A stretch of 64,000 nucleotides of DNA from Nitrospirillum amazonense (GCF_007828045.1 NZ_VITN01000002.1:310001-374000), one strand, 5' to 3'. Shown: positions 39,392 to 48,125, numbered from the stretch's first letter. Made by a program: numbers and translations. The notes: generated by a model not told the origin, from the letters alone.

Positions 39392-40051
39392 ATGCACACT
39401 GACACCGATGCCTTGATCCTGATCGATATTCAGAATGACTTCTGCCCTGGGGGCGCCCTGGCGGTTGAGGACGGCGACGCGGTGGTGGGGCCGGCCAACG
39501 ACTTGGCAGCCCATTTCAACACCGTGATCCTGACCCAGGACTGGCATCCGGCCGGCCATCGCTCCTTCGCCAGTGCCCATCCCGGGCACCGGCCCTATGA
39601 CATGGTGCAAATGCCCTACGGCCCGCAGATGCTGTGGCCCGACCATTGCGTCCAGGGCTCCGCCGGCGCGGCGTTCCACCCCGGGCTGGCGCCGGCGGTG
39701 GAGAAGGCGCAGCTGGTGGTGCGCAAGGGCTTCCGCCCCCACATCGACAGCTATTCCGCCTTTTTCGAGAACGACCGGGTGACGCCGACGGGCTTGGCCG
39801 GCGCCCTGCGCGAACGCGGCATCCACCGCATCTATCTGGCCGGGCTGGCCACGGATTACTGCGTGGCCTACTCCGCCACCGACGCCGCCCGCCTGGGCTT
39901 CGAGGCCTTGATCGTGGAAGACGCCTGCCGCGCCATCGACCTGCATGGCTCGCTCACCGCCGCCCGCCGTGATTGGATGGCGGCCGGCGTGCGCAGCGTC
40001 AGCGTCGCCGATGTCCTGGCCCTGGCCACCCCCCTGGCCTCGGTGGCCTGA
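39392..40051 (+). CDS. pncA: nicotinamidase (bifunctional nicotinamidase/pyrazinamidase)
   Basis: A 219-residue isochorismatase-fold amidase. The catalytic aspartate is in LILIDIQNDFCPGGALAV, the metal ligands in DWHPAGHRSF, the lysine in VVRKGF and the nucleophile cysteine in LAGLATDYCVAYSA. It deamidates nicotinamide to nicotinate for NAD salvage in the cytosol. It stands alone after the rne terminator. The 207 bases downstream contain GC-rich inverted repeats (around 40083-40110) but no T-run. Confidence 0.96.
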   Translation: MHTDTDALILIDIQNDFCPGGALAVEDGDAVVGPANDLAAHFNTVILTQDWHPAGHRSFASAHPGHRPYDMVQMPYGPQMLWPDHCVQGSAGAAFHPGLAPAVEKAQLVVRKGFRPHIDSYSAFFENDRVTPTGLAGALRERGIHRIYLAGLATDYCVAYSATDAARLGFEALIVEDACRAIDLHGSLTAARRDWMAAGVRSVSVADVLALATPLASVA

Positions 40052-40258
40052 CCGACCCTCCCTCACACGCCGTGAGGTCCCGGGGCGGCGCCGTTCAAGG
40101 CGCCCCGCCGCAGGGTACCCCTGCCCTATGCGGTCGGCGGGACAAGGCCGCCCTTGTTGACGCTGGCGGCAATCTGTAGCTTTCTGACCCAAATGATCCG
40201 GACCGCCTTCGCCGGGCGGCGGCCCGGCCTATTTTTATGCCCTTCGTGCCCCGAGGTG

Positions 40259-40978
40259 ATGGGTTTGCGCTACACCATCCTGATTTCCGTCCTGAACGAG
40301 CAGGGGAACATCCTGCCGCTGCTGGAAGAACTGCAAGCCGTCGCTCCCTACCCTGGGGACTATGAGGTCCTGTTCGTTGACGACGGCAGCACGGACGACA
40401 CGCCGGATGAGCTGCAGCAGGCCAAGGCCAAGTATCCCTTCGTGCGCGTCGTGCGCCACGGCAAGCGGGCGGGCAAGAGCCGCGCCATCCGCACGGGCTG
40501 CCATGCCGCCAAGACCGACTGGATCATGATGGTCGATGGCGACATGCAGAACGATCCCCGCGACATCGCGCCCATGCTGGCGGCGGTGGAACGGGACGCG
40601 GAGGTGAAGGTGGTGTGCGGCATCCGCCGCCGCCGCGACGACACCCTGGCCAAGAAGCTCACCTCGCGCCTGGGCAACGGCATCCGCCGCGCCCTGCTGC
40701 GCGACGGATGCCCCGACACCGGCTGCGGCTTCAAGCTGGTGCACCGCGCGGCCATGCTGGAACTGCCACAGTTCGACGCCGTGCACCGCTTCATCCCCAC
40801 GGTCGCCACCTACAGCGGCTGGAAGATGGCCAATGTGCCCATCAATGACCGCAAGCGCCACGCCGGCCGGTCCAAGTACACCAACATCGGCCGCGCCTTC
40901 GTCGGCTTCTTCGACCTCTTGGGCATGCTGTGGATGCTGCGGCGAAACACTATGCCCGGCATGGTGCGGGAGGTCTGA
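40259..40978 (+). CDS. GT2 polyprenyl-phosphate glycosyltransferase
   Basis: A 239-residue family-2 glycosyltransferase from the ATG at 40259. Motifs: ISVLNEQGNILPLLEEL, VLFVDDGSTDDTPDEL, MMVDGDMQNDP and CGIRRRRDDTLAKKLTSRLGNGIRRALLRDG. It lacks the two C-terminal membrane helices of ArnC, as do DPM1-like enzymes. The family loads a sugar onto polyprenyl phosphate on the inner face of the membrane. Next to LABN, GT39 and PAP2 genes, it is probably the donor-making enzyme of a lipid A or envelope-sugar modification pathway like RgtE in rhizobia. The frame upstream to 40154 is not family-like. Confidence 0.85.
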   Translation: MGLRYTILISVLNEQGNILPLLEELQAVAPYPGDYEVLFVDDGSTDDTPDELQQAKAKYPFVRVVRHGKRAGKSRAIRTGCHAAKTDWIMMVDGDMQNDPRDIAPMLAAVERDAEVKVVCGIRRRRDDTLAKKLTSRLGNGIRRALLRDGCPDTGCGFKLVHRAAMLELPQFDAVHRFIPTVATYSGWKMANVPINDRKRHAGRSKYTNIGRAFVGFFDLLGMLWMLRRNTMPGMVREV

Positions 40979-40981
40979 CCC

Positions 40982-41317
40982 ATGGTGTGGGACCACGTCG
41001 CGCAGTTCCTGATGCATTGGTGGCAGGAAGCGCTGGGCAAGAACGGCTGGATCGCCGCCTTCGGCCTGTTCGGCCAGGCCATGTTCATGTCGCGCTTCAT
41101 CGTGCAGTGGATTTCCAGCGAGCGCGCCGGCCGCAGCGTCGTGCCCGTGACCTTCTGGTATTTCAGCCTGGCGGGTGGCGCCCTGGTGCTGCTGTACGGC
41201 CTGTTGAAGCCCGACCTGGTCATCATCGCCGGCCAGCTGCCCGGCCTGGTGGTCTATGCCCGCAACCTGCACCTGATCCATAAGCACAAGCGCGCCGAAG
41301 CCGCCGCCGCGACCTGA
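40982..41317 (+). CDS. LABN-domain (lipid A biosynthesis N-terminal) membrane protein
   Basis: A 111-residue protein with three hydrophobic segments and the LABN pattern FGLFGQAMFMSRFIVQWISSERAGRSVVPVTFWYFSLAGG, ending IAGQLPGLVVYARNLHLI. This domain was first named from lipid A disaccharide synthase. Stand-alone copies usually sit beside GT2 and GT39 genes and are thought to help in lipid A sugar modification. It starts 3 bases after the GT2 stop, so they are one transcript. Confidence 0.9.
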   Translation: MVWDHVAQFLMHWWQEALGKNGWIAAFGLFGQAMFMSRFIVQWISSERAGRSVVPVTFWYFSLAGGALVLLYGLLKPDLVIIAGQLPGLVVYARNLHLIHKHKRAEAAAAT

Positions 41318-41332
41318 CGGGACGCCCGATCG

Positions 41333-43144
41333 ATGAACGACACCTTCCGCCCCGCCGTCCTGCGGCCCGTGCACTATGTCATCCTGGCGCTGCTGGCGCT
41401 GGCGACCTTCCTGCCGGGCTTCACCACCATCCCCCCCTTCGACCGGGATGAGAGCCGCTTCGCCCAGGCGACGCGGCAGATGCTGGAAACCCGCGACTTC
41501 GTTTCCATCCGCTTCCAGGATGAGGCGCGCAACAAAAAGCCGGTGGGCATCCATTGGCTGCAGAGCGCCACGGTCACGGCGGTGCAGGCCGTCACCGGGG
41601 AGCATGACCCCGAGACCACGCCCATCTGGGCCTACCGCCTGCCCTCGCTGATCGGCGCCGTCGCCGCCGTGCTGCTGACCGCCTGGGCGGGACAGCTGCT
41701 GTTCGGCGCCACCGCCGGCTTCGGCGCCGCCCTGCTGATGTCCGTCTGCGTGCTGCTGAGCGTCGAGGCGCGCATGGCCAAGACCGATGCCGTGCTGCTG
41801 GCCACCGTGGTGGCCGCCATGGGCGCGCTGGGCCGCATCTACCTGGACCGGCGCAAGCCCATGCCCCCCACCTGGGGCCTGACGCTGACCTTCTGGATCG
41901 CCCTGGGCGTGGGCATCCTGATCAAGGGGCCGGTCATCCTGCTGCCCGTGCTGGGCAGCATCATCACCCTGGGCTTCGCCGACCGCGACTGGTCCTGGCT
42001 GAAAAGCCTGCGCCCCCTGCCCGGCCTGGCCATCGTGCTGGCCATGGTGCTGCCCTGGGCCGTCCTGATCGCCATCGCCACCAAGGGGCAGTTCTTCGCC
42101 GACGCCATCGGGCACGAGTTCTTAGGAAAAGTGAATTCGGGCCAGGAGAAGCATGCCGGCCCGCCCGGCTATTACCTCATCACCTTCTGGCTCAGCTTCT
42201 GGCCGGGCAGCCTGCTGGTGGGCCTGGGCGCCGCCTGGGCCTGGCGCCGCCGCCATGACGACGCCGTGCGCTTTTGCTTGGCCTGGATCGTCCCCACCTG
42301 GCTGATCTTCGAGGCGGTGGCGACCAAGCTGCCCCACTACGTCCTGCCCACCTTCCCCGCCCTGGCCTTTCTGGGCATGGCGGCGCTGCTGTCGCGCATC
42401 GACGCCAAGGCGGCGGCCGAGAAGGCCGCCAACCGCAACGTCCCCCGGGAGGAACGCCGGCGGCCCCCGCTGGCCGGCCGCATCGCCCGCTGGGCCGTCA
42501 TCGTCCTGTACCTCGTCATCACCGGCGCCCTGGCCGTGCTGGGCGCCGGCGCGCCGCTGCGGCTGGAGGGCACCAACCTGCCGGCGGGCTTCGTCGCCGG
42601 CGGCCTGGCGCTGGCCACCGGCATCGCCTTCGTGGTGCTGGAGCGTATCGGCTGCCTGAAGCGGCTGACCCTGGGTGTGGCGGCCGGCGGCGCCCTCAGC
42701 ATGGTCACCATCCTGGGCCTGGTCATGCCCAGCCTGAAGGCCATGTGGCTGAGCCCCGCCATCGCCCAGGCCGTGGCCGACCACCGCCTGTGCCCCACCA
42801 CCGTCCTGGCGGCCTCGGGGTATACGGAGCCCAGCATGGTGTTCCTGGTGGGGACCAAGACCAAGCTGGGTGAGCCGGATATGGTGGCCAACCACCTGGC
42901 CGACGATCCCGGGTGCGCCCTGGCCCTGGTGCGCGACAAGGAAGAGCCGGCCTTCGCCGCCCAACTGGCCGCGCGCGGCCTGTCGCCGGAACTGATCAAG
43001 CATTTCCGCGGCTTCAACTATTCCCGCGGCAACTGGGCCAACCTGGCCCTGTACCGCGCCGGCGCGCCGGTCAACGCCCCGGCCCAGCCGCCGGCTGAAC
43101 AGCCCGCAGCGGAACAGCCGGCCGCGGCGACGCCGCAGCCGTGA
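41333..43144 (+). CDS. ArnT-like (GT39/PMT_2) lipid-linked sugar transferase
   Basis: A 603-residue integral membrane protein with about 12 hydrophobic segments. The first periplasmic loop has FDRDESRFAQATRQMLETRDFVSIRFQDEARNKKPVGIHWL, the acidic catalytic motif of GT39 enzymes such as ArnT and RgtA-D. It moves a sugar from polyprenyl phosphate to lipid A or another glycan on the periplasmic side. The last ~20 residues are Pro/Ala-rich repeats. It is co-transcribed with the GT2, LABN and PAP2 genes. Confidence 0.9.
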   Translation: MNDTFRPAVLRPVHYVILALLALATFLPGFTTIPPFDRDESRFAQATRQMLETRDFVSIRFQDEARNKKPVGIHWLQSATVTAVQAVTGEHDPETTPIWAYRLPSLIGAVAAVLLTAWAGQLLFGATAGFGAALLMSVCVLLSVEARMAKTDAVLLATVVAAMGALGRIYLDRRKPMPPTWGLTLTFWIALGVGILIKGPVILLPVLGSIITLGFADRDWSWLKSLRPLPGLAIVLAMVLPWAVLIAIATKGQFFADAIGHEFLGKVNSGQEKHAGPPGYYLITFWLSFWPGSLLVGLGAAWAWRRRHDDAVRFCLAWIVPTWLIFEAVATKLPHYVLPTFPALAFLGMAALLSRIDAKAAAEKAANRNVPREERRRPPLAGRIARWAVIVLYLVITGALAVLGAGAPLRLEGTNLPAGFVAGGLALATGIAFVVLERIGCLKRLTLGVAAGGALSMVTILGLVMPSLKAMWLSPAIAQAVADHRLCPTTVLAASGYTEPSMVFLVGTKTKLGEPDMVANHLADDPGCALALVRDKEEPAFAAQLAARGLSPELIKHFRGFNYSRGNWANLALYRAGAPVNAPAQPPAEQPAAEQPAAATPQP

Positions 43145-43815
43145 ACCGCAGGACGTTGATGGCCTGGGCGGGCTTCCTGGTGCTGGAGGCCGGCCTGGTA
43201 CTGTGGATCGACCGGCCCTTCACCCGGTGGGCAGTCGATTTGCCATCCTGGATCAGGGCCCTCAGCCATCACCTGACGCAGGCGGGCGACAGCCTCTACA
43301 GCCTGGTGCCCTTGGGCCTGGCGGCCATCGCCCTGGTGACCGCCCGCGCCCAGGCGGAGGGGCCGCAACGCGAGCGGCTGGGACGCTGGCTGGGGGCGGT
43401 GGCCTTCGTCTTCCTGGCGGTCGCCCTGTCCGGCCTGGCGGTGGACGCCGTCAAGGCCGTGGTGGGCCGACCCCGGCCGGTGGTGTTCCTGACCGAAGGC
43501 GCCATATGGCCCCAGCCCTTCCACATGGGCTTCCGCTACTATTCCTTCCCCTCGGGCCACGCCGACACCCTGGTGGCGCTGGCCCTGTCGGTCGGCGTCC
43601 TCTGGCCGCGCGGGCGGCTGGGGTTGCTGGCGCTGGCCGCGGCGCTGGCCACCACCCGGCTGTGGGTGGGCGCGCACTATCCATCCGACGTGCTGGGGGG
43701 TGCGGCCATGGCCGTGCTGACCACCCGGCTTTTACGCGATAGCTTCACACGCCGCGGCTGGCTGCCGGCGCCGGATGGCGCTATGGTCCGGCCCCAAGAA
43801 CCGTTTCAATCGTAA
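43141..43815 (+). CDS. PAP2-family membrane phosphatase
   Basis: A 224-residue protein with six hydrophobic segments and the three PAP2 phosphatase motifs: KAVVGRPRP, PSGH in YSFPSGHADT, and RLWVGAHYPSDVLGG. It starts with GTG overlapping the GT39 stop by 4 bases. PAP2 proteins dephosphorylate undecaprenyl pyrophosphate or lipid A (LpxE/LpxF). In this operon, removal of a lipid A phosphate or recycling of the polyprenyl carrier is likely, but the substrate is inferred. Confidence 0.9.
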   Translation: MNRRTLMAWAGFLVLEAGLVLWIDRPFTRWAVDLPSWIRALSHHLTQAGDSLYSLVPLGLAAIALVTARAQAEGPQRERLGRWLGAVAFVFLAVALSGLAVDAVKAVVGRPRPVVFLTEGAIWPQPFHMGFRYYSFPSGHADTLVALALSVGVLWPRGRLGLLALAAALATTRLWVGAHYPSDVLGGAAMAVLTTRLLRDSFTRRGWLPAPDGAMVRPQEPFQS

Positions 43816-43836
43816 CGAACCCCAGTGGAGGACACC

Positions 43837-44304
43837 ATGGCCGGCCGTATCGACGCCCGTCTGAAAGAACTCGCCATCGAACTGCCGACCCCGGCCATCC
43901 CGGTGGCGGCCTATGTGCCGGCCGTGCGCACCGGCAACACCCTGTTCCTGTCCGGCCAGGTGACCTTCTGGAACGGCGAACTGCGCTGCGTCGGCAAGCT
44001 AGGCGACAATTTCACCGTCGAGCAGGGGCAGGAAGCCGCCCGCCTGTGCGCGCTGAACCTGATCGCCCAGGCCAAGGCCGCCCTGGACGGCGACCTGGAC
44101 CGCGTGGTCCGCGTGGTGAAGCTGGTGGGCTTCGTCAACTCCACCGCCGACTTCACCGACCAGCCCAAGGTCATCAACGGCGCCTCGGAAACCTTCGTGC
44201 AGGTGTTCGGCGATGCCGGCCGCCATGCCCGCTCCGCCGTGAGCGCCGCTTCGCTGCCCCTGGGCGTGGCCGTGGAAGTGGAAGCGATCCTGGAAGTGGC
44301 CTGA
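43837..44304 (+). CDS. RidA-family protein, second copy
   Basis: A 155-residue RidA-like protein from the ATG at 43837, which has a GGAGG ribosome site. Motifs: IPVAAYVPAVRTGNTLFLSGQ, VVRVVKLVGFVNSTADF and a C-terminal GRHARSAVSAASLPLGVAVEVEAI. It shares the GRHARSAV segment and overall layout with the copy at 19659-20117, so both are of the longer RidA subgroup. The expected role is hydrolysis of reactive enamines or imines. No PLP enzyme is adjacent here. Confidence 0.9.
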   Translation: MAGRIDARLKELAIELPTPAIPVAAYVPAVRTGNTLFLSGQVTFWNGELRCVGKLGDNFTVEQGQEAARLCALNLIAQAKAALDGDLDRVVRVVKLVGFVNSTADFTDQPKVINGASETFVQVFGDAGRHARSAVSAASLPLGVAVEVEAILEVA

Positions 44305-44343
44305 AGCCGCATACCTGTTCGCCCGCCCTTGTTAAATGCCCGT

Positions 44344-44372
44344 CGGCACCCGACTATTTACGTCGGGTGCCG
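44344..44372 (+). other. hairpin just upstream of the FemAB-like gene
   Basis: A perfect 11-bp stem CGGCACCCGAC / GTCGGGTGCCG with a 7-base AT-rich loop ends 18 bases before the ATG at 44391. No T-run follows. It may terminate weakly or mask the ribosome site of the next gene. Confidence 0.55.
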
Positions 44373-44390
44373 GTAGAGCGGGGTAGCGTG

Positions 44391-45614
44391 ATGGCGGATG
44401 GAAGCAGTGATTGGACGGCCGGCCTGAAGGTGGCCGTGGCCCCGCGTATCAGCGCACTGGACGCGGTGGATTGGGATCGGCTCGCGGCCAGTGACGCCTA
44501 TCCCGCCCATCCCTTCACCCGCCACACCTTCCTTCGCATCCTGGAGGACAGCGGCTCCGTCGGGCGCAAGACCGGCTGGCTGCCACAGCACCTGACGGTG
44601 CGCGACGCCCAGGGCCGCCTGGTCGGGGCGGCGCCCATGTACCTGAAATCCCATTCCTATGGCGAATACGTGTTCGACCAGGGCTGGGCCAACGCCTATG
44701 AACGCGCGGGCGGGGAATATTACCCCAAACTACAGGTCTCAGTCCCCTTCACGCCCGTGACCGGGCCGCGCCTGATGGCGGATCCCGCCTGTCCCGATCC
44801 CGATGGCGTGCGCCGCCTGATGGTGGCGGCATTGCGCGCGGCGGCGGTGGACAACAAGCTGTCGTCCGTCCACGTCACCTTCCCCACCCCGGAAGATAGG
44901 ACCGCGCTGACGGGCGCCGGCTGGCTGGATCGCCACGGCATCCAATACCATTGGGAAAACCGGGGCTACCGCGACTTCGCCGATTTCCTGGGCGCCTTCA
45001 GCAGCCGCAAGCGCAAGGCGGTGCGCAAGGAGCGCCAGGCCGTGGCCGACAGCGGGGTGGAGGTGCTGACCCTGACCGGCGCCGAGCTGAGGGAGGAGCA
45101 CTGGGACGCCTTCTTCCGCCTGTACAACGCCACCAGCGACCGCAAGTGGGGCTGGGCCTACCTGACGGAGGATTTCTTCCACCGGCTGGGGACGGAGATG
45201 GCGGACAGCGTCGTTCTGGTCATGGCCCGCGATCCCGCCCGACCGGACGCGAAAGGCCGCCCCGCCTGGGTGGGGGGTGCGCTGAACCTGATGGGCGATG
45301 ACACCCTGTACGGCCGCAACTGGGGCTCGGCCGGGGACTATCCCTTCCTGCATTTCGAGGCCTGCTATTACCGCGCCATCGAGTTCGCCATCGAGCGCAG
45401 GCTGAAGCGGGTGGAGGCCGGCGCGCAAGGGGAGCACAAGGTGCAGCGCGGCTATCTGCCCGCCACCACCTACAGCGCCCACTACATCGTCGACCCCGCC
45501 CTGCGCCGCGCCGTGGCCGATTTCGTGGAGCGGGAACGGGAAGGCGTGGCCGCCGACATCGAGACGCTGATGACCGAAAGCCCCTACCGCCAGGGCGACG
45601 GCGGATCCGAATGA
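44391..45614 (+). CDS. GNAT/FemAB-like acyltransferase (COG3146/DUF482 type)
   Basis: A 407-residue protein from the ATG at 44391. Conserved blocks include HPFTRHTFLRILEDSGSVG, GWLPQHLTVRD, KSHSYGEYVFDQGWANAYERAG, FSSRKRKAVRKERQ and the C-terminal VEAGAQGEHKVQRGYLPATTYSAHY. This is the widespread family annotated as GNAT or peptidogalycan-like FemAB acyltransferase; substrates are unknown. It overlaps the next hydrolase gene by 4 bases, so they are translationally coupled. Confidence 0.88.
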   Translation: MADGSSDWTAGLKVAVAPRISALDAVDWDRLAASDAYPAHPFTRHTFLRILEDSGSVGRKTGWLPQHLTVRDAQGRLVGAAPMYLKSHSYGEYVFDQGWANAYERAGGEYYPKLQVSVPFTPVTGPRLMADPACPDPDGVRRLMVAALRAAAVDNKLSSVHVTFPTPEDRTALTGAGWLDRHGIQYHWENRGYRDFADFLGAFSSRKRKAVRKERQAVADSGVEVLTLTGAELREEHWDAFFRLYNATSDRKWGWAYLTEDFFHRLGTEMADSVVLVMARDPARPDAKGRPAWVGGALNLMGDDTLYGRNWGSAGDYPFLHFEACYYRAIEFAIERRLKRVEAGAQGEHKVQRGYLPATTYSAHYIVDPALRRAVADFVEREREGVAADIETLMTESPYRQGDGGSE

Positions 45615-46351
45615 ATCAGGTCCACCGGCTGTCCGTGGGCGCCCACGGCCTGAGCGTCCTGGCCGCGGGGCCCGATCCGGTGGAACAGGCCGCCCGGCCC
45701 ATCATCATGGTGCACGGCACGCCCGGCAGCGCCGGCGGCTGGCGCTGGTTCCTGGGGCATGGCCCCCAGGGGGTGTCGCTGCTGGCACCCGACCGGCCCG
45801 GCTTTGGCCGCAGCGAACCGAAACAGGCGCTGATCGGGCTGAAGGCGCAGGCCGGGCGCCTGACGCCGCTGCTGTCGCTGAACCCGGCCAATCCGCCGGC
45901 CATCCTGGTGGGCCATTCCATGGGTGGCCCGGTGGTGGCCCGCCTGGCCCTGGACCAGCCCCACCGTGTGGCGGCACTGGTGCTGGTCGCGACCTCCTTC
46001 GATCCGGACCTGGAACACCAGCACCCGCTGCAGCCCTGGGCGGACCAGGAGCCGTGGCGCCGCCTGCTGCCCCGCCCCCTGCGCAATGCCAACCGGGAAC
46101 TGTTGACCATCGTGCCGGAGCTGCGCGCCCTGGCGCGCGACCTGGGCCAGGTGCGCTGTCCCGTCGTCATCCTGCACGGCACCGCCGACCGGGAATCGCC
46201 CTATGGCAACGTCGCCTACCTTCAGCGCCACCTGAGCCATGCCATGGTGGAGGTGCGCACGCTGGAGGGGGCCGGCCACTTCCTGCCCTGGACCCGGCGT
46301 CGCGACGTGCTGGCCGCCATCGAGCGGGCGCGGGCGCTGTGCGCCGCCTGA
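45611..46351 (+). CDS. alpha/beta hydrolase
   Basis: A 246-residue alpha/beta-hydrolase. It has IIMVHGTPGSAGGWRWF (oxyanion loop), the nucleophile elbow GHSMGGP, an acid in LHGTADRESPYG and a late histidine in EGAGHFLPW. No N-terminal signal, so cytosolic. The substrate is unknown. It overlaps the FemAB-like gene by 4 bases and abuts the convergent TauE-like gene, whose stop codon is the next triplet. Confidence 0.88.
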   Translation: MNQVHRLSVGAHGLSVLAAGPDPVEQAARPIIMVHGTPGSAGGWRWFLGHGPQGVSLLAPDRPGFGRSEPKQALIGLKAQAGRLTPLLSLNPANPPAILVGHSMGGPVVARLALDQPHRVAALVLVATSFDPDLEHQHPLQPWADQEPWRRLLPRPLRNANRELLTIVPELRALARDLGQVRCPVVILHGTADRESPYGNVAYLQRHLSHAMVEVRTLEGAGHFLPWTRRRDVLAAIERARALCAA

Positions 46352-47125
46352 TCAGAAGGGCGCCCGGTCCAGCACGCCGAAAGCCAGGCTGAACAGCAGG
46401 GCGGCGTTCAGCAGCATGAGGGGCGGGGTGATCCAGGCGGCCAAGCCGGCGAACTGCCGCCCCACGGCGCGCCCCGCCACTGCCACGGTCATCAGGCTGG
46501 GCACCGTGCCGACGGCGAAGGCCGCCAGCACCAAGGCGCCACCGGCGGCGGAGCCGCTGCTGACCGCCGCCGCCAGGGCGGCGTAGACCATGCCGCACGG
46601 AATGAAGCCCAGCAGCACACCCAGGAAATAGCCGTTGAGGCCGCGCGGATCGGCGAACAGCCGACGCAGGGGCCGCGCCAGGAACGCCGTCAGGCGGGCG
46701 GCCCCCGCCGTCCCCAGGCTGAACCGCCCCGCCGGAACCAGGCGCAGCAGGCGCGGCGCCACCCGGCCCAGGCCCGCCAGGCCCTGGCGCAGGAACAGCA
46801 GCGCGGCGATTCCCAGGAACAGGGCCAGCAGCCAGCGATATTCCGTCGCCCGCACCACCAGGCCGGACAGGCCGCCCGCCACCGCGCCCAGGGCGGCGTA
46901 GGTGGTCAGGCGCCCCAGATGATAGGGCAGCAGCAGGGCGCCGCCGGCCCGCGCCAGCGCCGGGCCGGACGCCTCACCCGCGGCACCCACCTGGGCCAGC
47001 ACGAAGGGGCCGCACATCCCCACGCAATGGCCGAAGCCACCAGTCAGGCCCGCCATGAACACGGCGGCCATCAGCGCGGGCAGGCTGAGAGGGGCGGATT
47101 GTAACAGGGACAGATGGTCGTGCAT
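46352..47125 (-). CDS. sulfite exporter TauE/SafE-like membrane protein (UreH/DsbD_2 type)
   Basis: A 257-residue protein with about six hydrophobic segments. The N-terminal FMAGLTGGFGHCVGMCGPFVLAQ, with its CxxxC pair, and the central GFIPCGMVYAALAAA are the marks of the UreH/DsbD_2 subgroup, which is implicated in metal or thiol handling during oxidase (cbb3) maturation and urease activation. A putative FNR/FixK-type box lies about 60 bases upstream of its start. Both signals suggest a role under low oxygen. The exact substrate is unknown. Confidence 0.85.
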   Translation of the reverse strand: MHDHLSLLQSAPLSLPALMAAVFMAGLTGGFGHCVGMCGPFVLAQVGAAGEASGPALARAGGALLLPYHLGRLTTYAALGAVAGGLSGLVVRATEYRWLLALFLGIAALLFLRQGLAGLGRVAPRLLRLVPAGRFSLGTAGAARLTAFLARPLRRLFADPRGLNGYFLGVLLGFIPCGMVYAALAAAVSSGSAAGGALVLAAFAVGTVPSLMTVAVAGRAVGRQFAGLAAWITPPLMLLNAALLFSLAFGVLDRAPF

Positions 47126-47184
47126 CGGGCGATGTCCGGATCAAGATCTGCCTCCAGCCATAAACCATGCGCCGGCCGCATCAC

Positions 47185-47198
47185 TTGATCCGGATCAG
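47185..47198 (-). promoter_or_regulatory. FNR/FixK-type box
   Basis: TTGATCCGGATCAG matches the FNR/FixK consensus TTGAT-N4-ATCAA except for the last base. It lies in the 102-base gap between luxR and the TauE/UreH-like gene, centred about 66 bases before the latter's start. A related half site (TTGATCCGG on the minus strand) is at about 47136-47144. Confidence 0.5.
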
Positions 47199-47227
47199 TT
47201 GAAACGCGTTTTTGCGGGCACCCGGCC

Positions 47228-47995
47228 TTACGGCGCGATCAGCCGCAGCTGCACCGCCACCGCGATGGCGTGGTACTTGCTGTGTACCCCCAGCTTGCGC
47301 ATGGTATTGGTCAGGTGGAATTCCACGGTGCGGTCGGAAACACCCATGATGTCGGCCGTTTCCGCCCGCGTCTTGCCTCGGCAGGCCCACACCAGGCATT
47401 CCCTTTCCCGGTCCGTCAGCGAGGGCGGGGCCAAGGGCGGCAAGGCCACCTCCCGGCGCAGGTTCAGCGCCCGCTCATGATAGAAGGACCCGGCCAGCCG
47501 CAGCCAGGCGGGCCGGTGTTCCGGCCGGTCCAGCAGATCCGGTTCCTGGCGCCAGAATAGGCTGATCAGGGCGGAAGCGGGGAAGCCGTGGCCATCCACC
47601 GCATGCAACGGCAGCACGAAACCCTGGCGGTAGCCGAAGTCGCGGGCGATATCCATGACCTGCCGCGCCCGGTTGCGCGCCCCCCGGCCACCGCCCTTGG
47701 CCGGCCGGAATTCCGGAACATCGGCCCAGGTGAATGGGGCGTTGGTGGTGGCGGCCCGGTTCACCACCGGGTCGTACCCCAGAAGATCCTCTGCCAGATA
47801 GGTCTCTAGAAAATCCTGCCGTAACGACGTTTGGTAGAACGGTACAGGCTCTTCGGCAATCGGCAGGCGCCGCACGTCAACGTAGCTGGCGGCGTCGAAG
47901 CCCAAATCAGCGACCTGTCTGTCCAGGGCGGTCTTCAAAGCGTCCAAGGTTCCGGCGGACGTGAAGGCCGACAACATCTCCTCGATCTCTCGCAT
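47228..47995 (-). CDS. LuxR-family quorum-sensing regulator
   Basis: About 255 residues using the ATG at 47995 (another at 48001), chosen for the GAAGAG ribosome site; the open frame to 48313 overlaps luxI and is not used. The N-terminal autoinducer-binding domain shows the conserved Y..DP..W pattern (LGYDPVVNRAATTNAPFTW). The C-terminal LuxR HTH is LTDRERECLVWACRGKTRAETADIMGVSDRTVEFHLTNTMRKL. It binds an acyl-homoserine lactone and then DNA. It is divergent from the luxI gene. Confidence 0.93.
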   Translation of the reverse strand: MREIEEMLSAFTSAGTLDALKTALDRQVADLGFDAASYVDVRRLPIAEEPVPFYQTSLRQDFLETYLAEDLLGYDPVVNRAATTNAPFTWADVPEFRPAKGGGRGARNRARQVMDIARDFGYRQGFVLPLHAVDGHGFPASALISLFWRQEPDLLDRPEHRPAWLRLAGSFYHERALNLRREVALPPLAPPSLTDRERECLVWACRGKTRAETADIMGVSDRTVEFHLTNTMRKLGVHSKYHAIAVAVQLRLIAP

Positions 47996-48048
47996 GGCCA
48001 TCTCTTCATCGCGGGTGGATGCCTCGACACAGCCGGCGCGAGGGGAAT

Positions 48049-48068
48049 ACCTCGGCATATGCCCAGCT
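48049..48068 (+). promoter_or_regulatory. lux-type box between luxR and luxI
   Basis: The 20-base imperfect palindrome ACCTCGGCATATGCCCAGCT (8 of 10 pairs match) has the size and ACCT...AG-T ends of lux boxes. It lies in the luxR-luxI gap, centred about 67 bases before the luxI start. A TAACGAT element at 48082-48088 could serve as -10. Confidence 0.45.
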
Positions 48069-48125
48069 TTTTCGAAGCCCCTAACGATGTCGTACTGACC
48101 TCGGAAAAACGGGCGGAGTTGGACC

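Noticed and set aside
40235..42115. 626-residue minus-strand frame opposite the GT2-LABN-GT39 genes
   Set aside because: It covers three recognised plus-strand genes and encodes a repetitive His/Gly/Gln-rich sequence.
48039..48054. CGAGG/CCTCG inverted repeat in the luxR-luxI gap
   Set aside because: It overlaps the better 20-base lux-type palindrome and has arms of only 5 bases.
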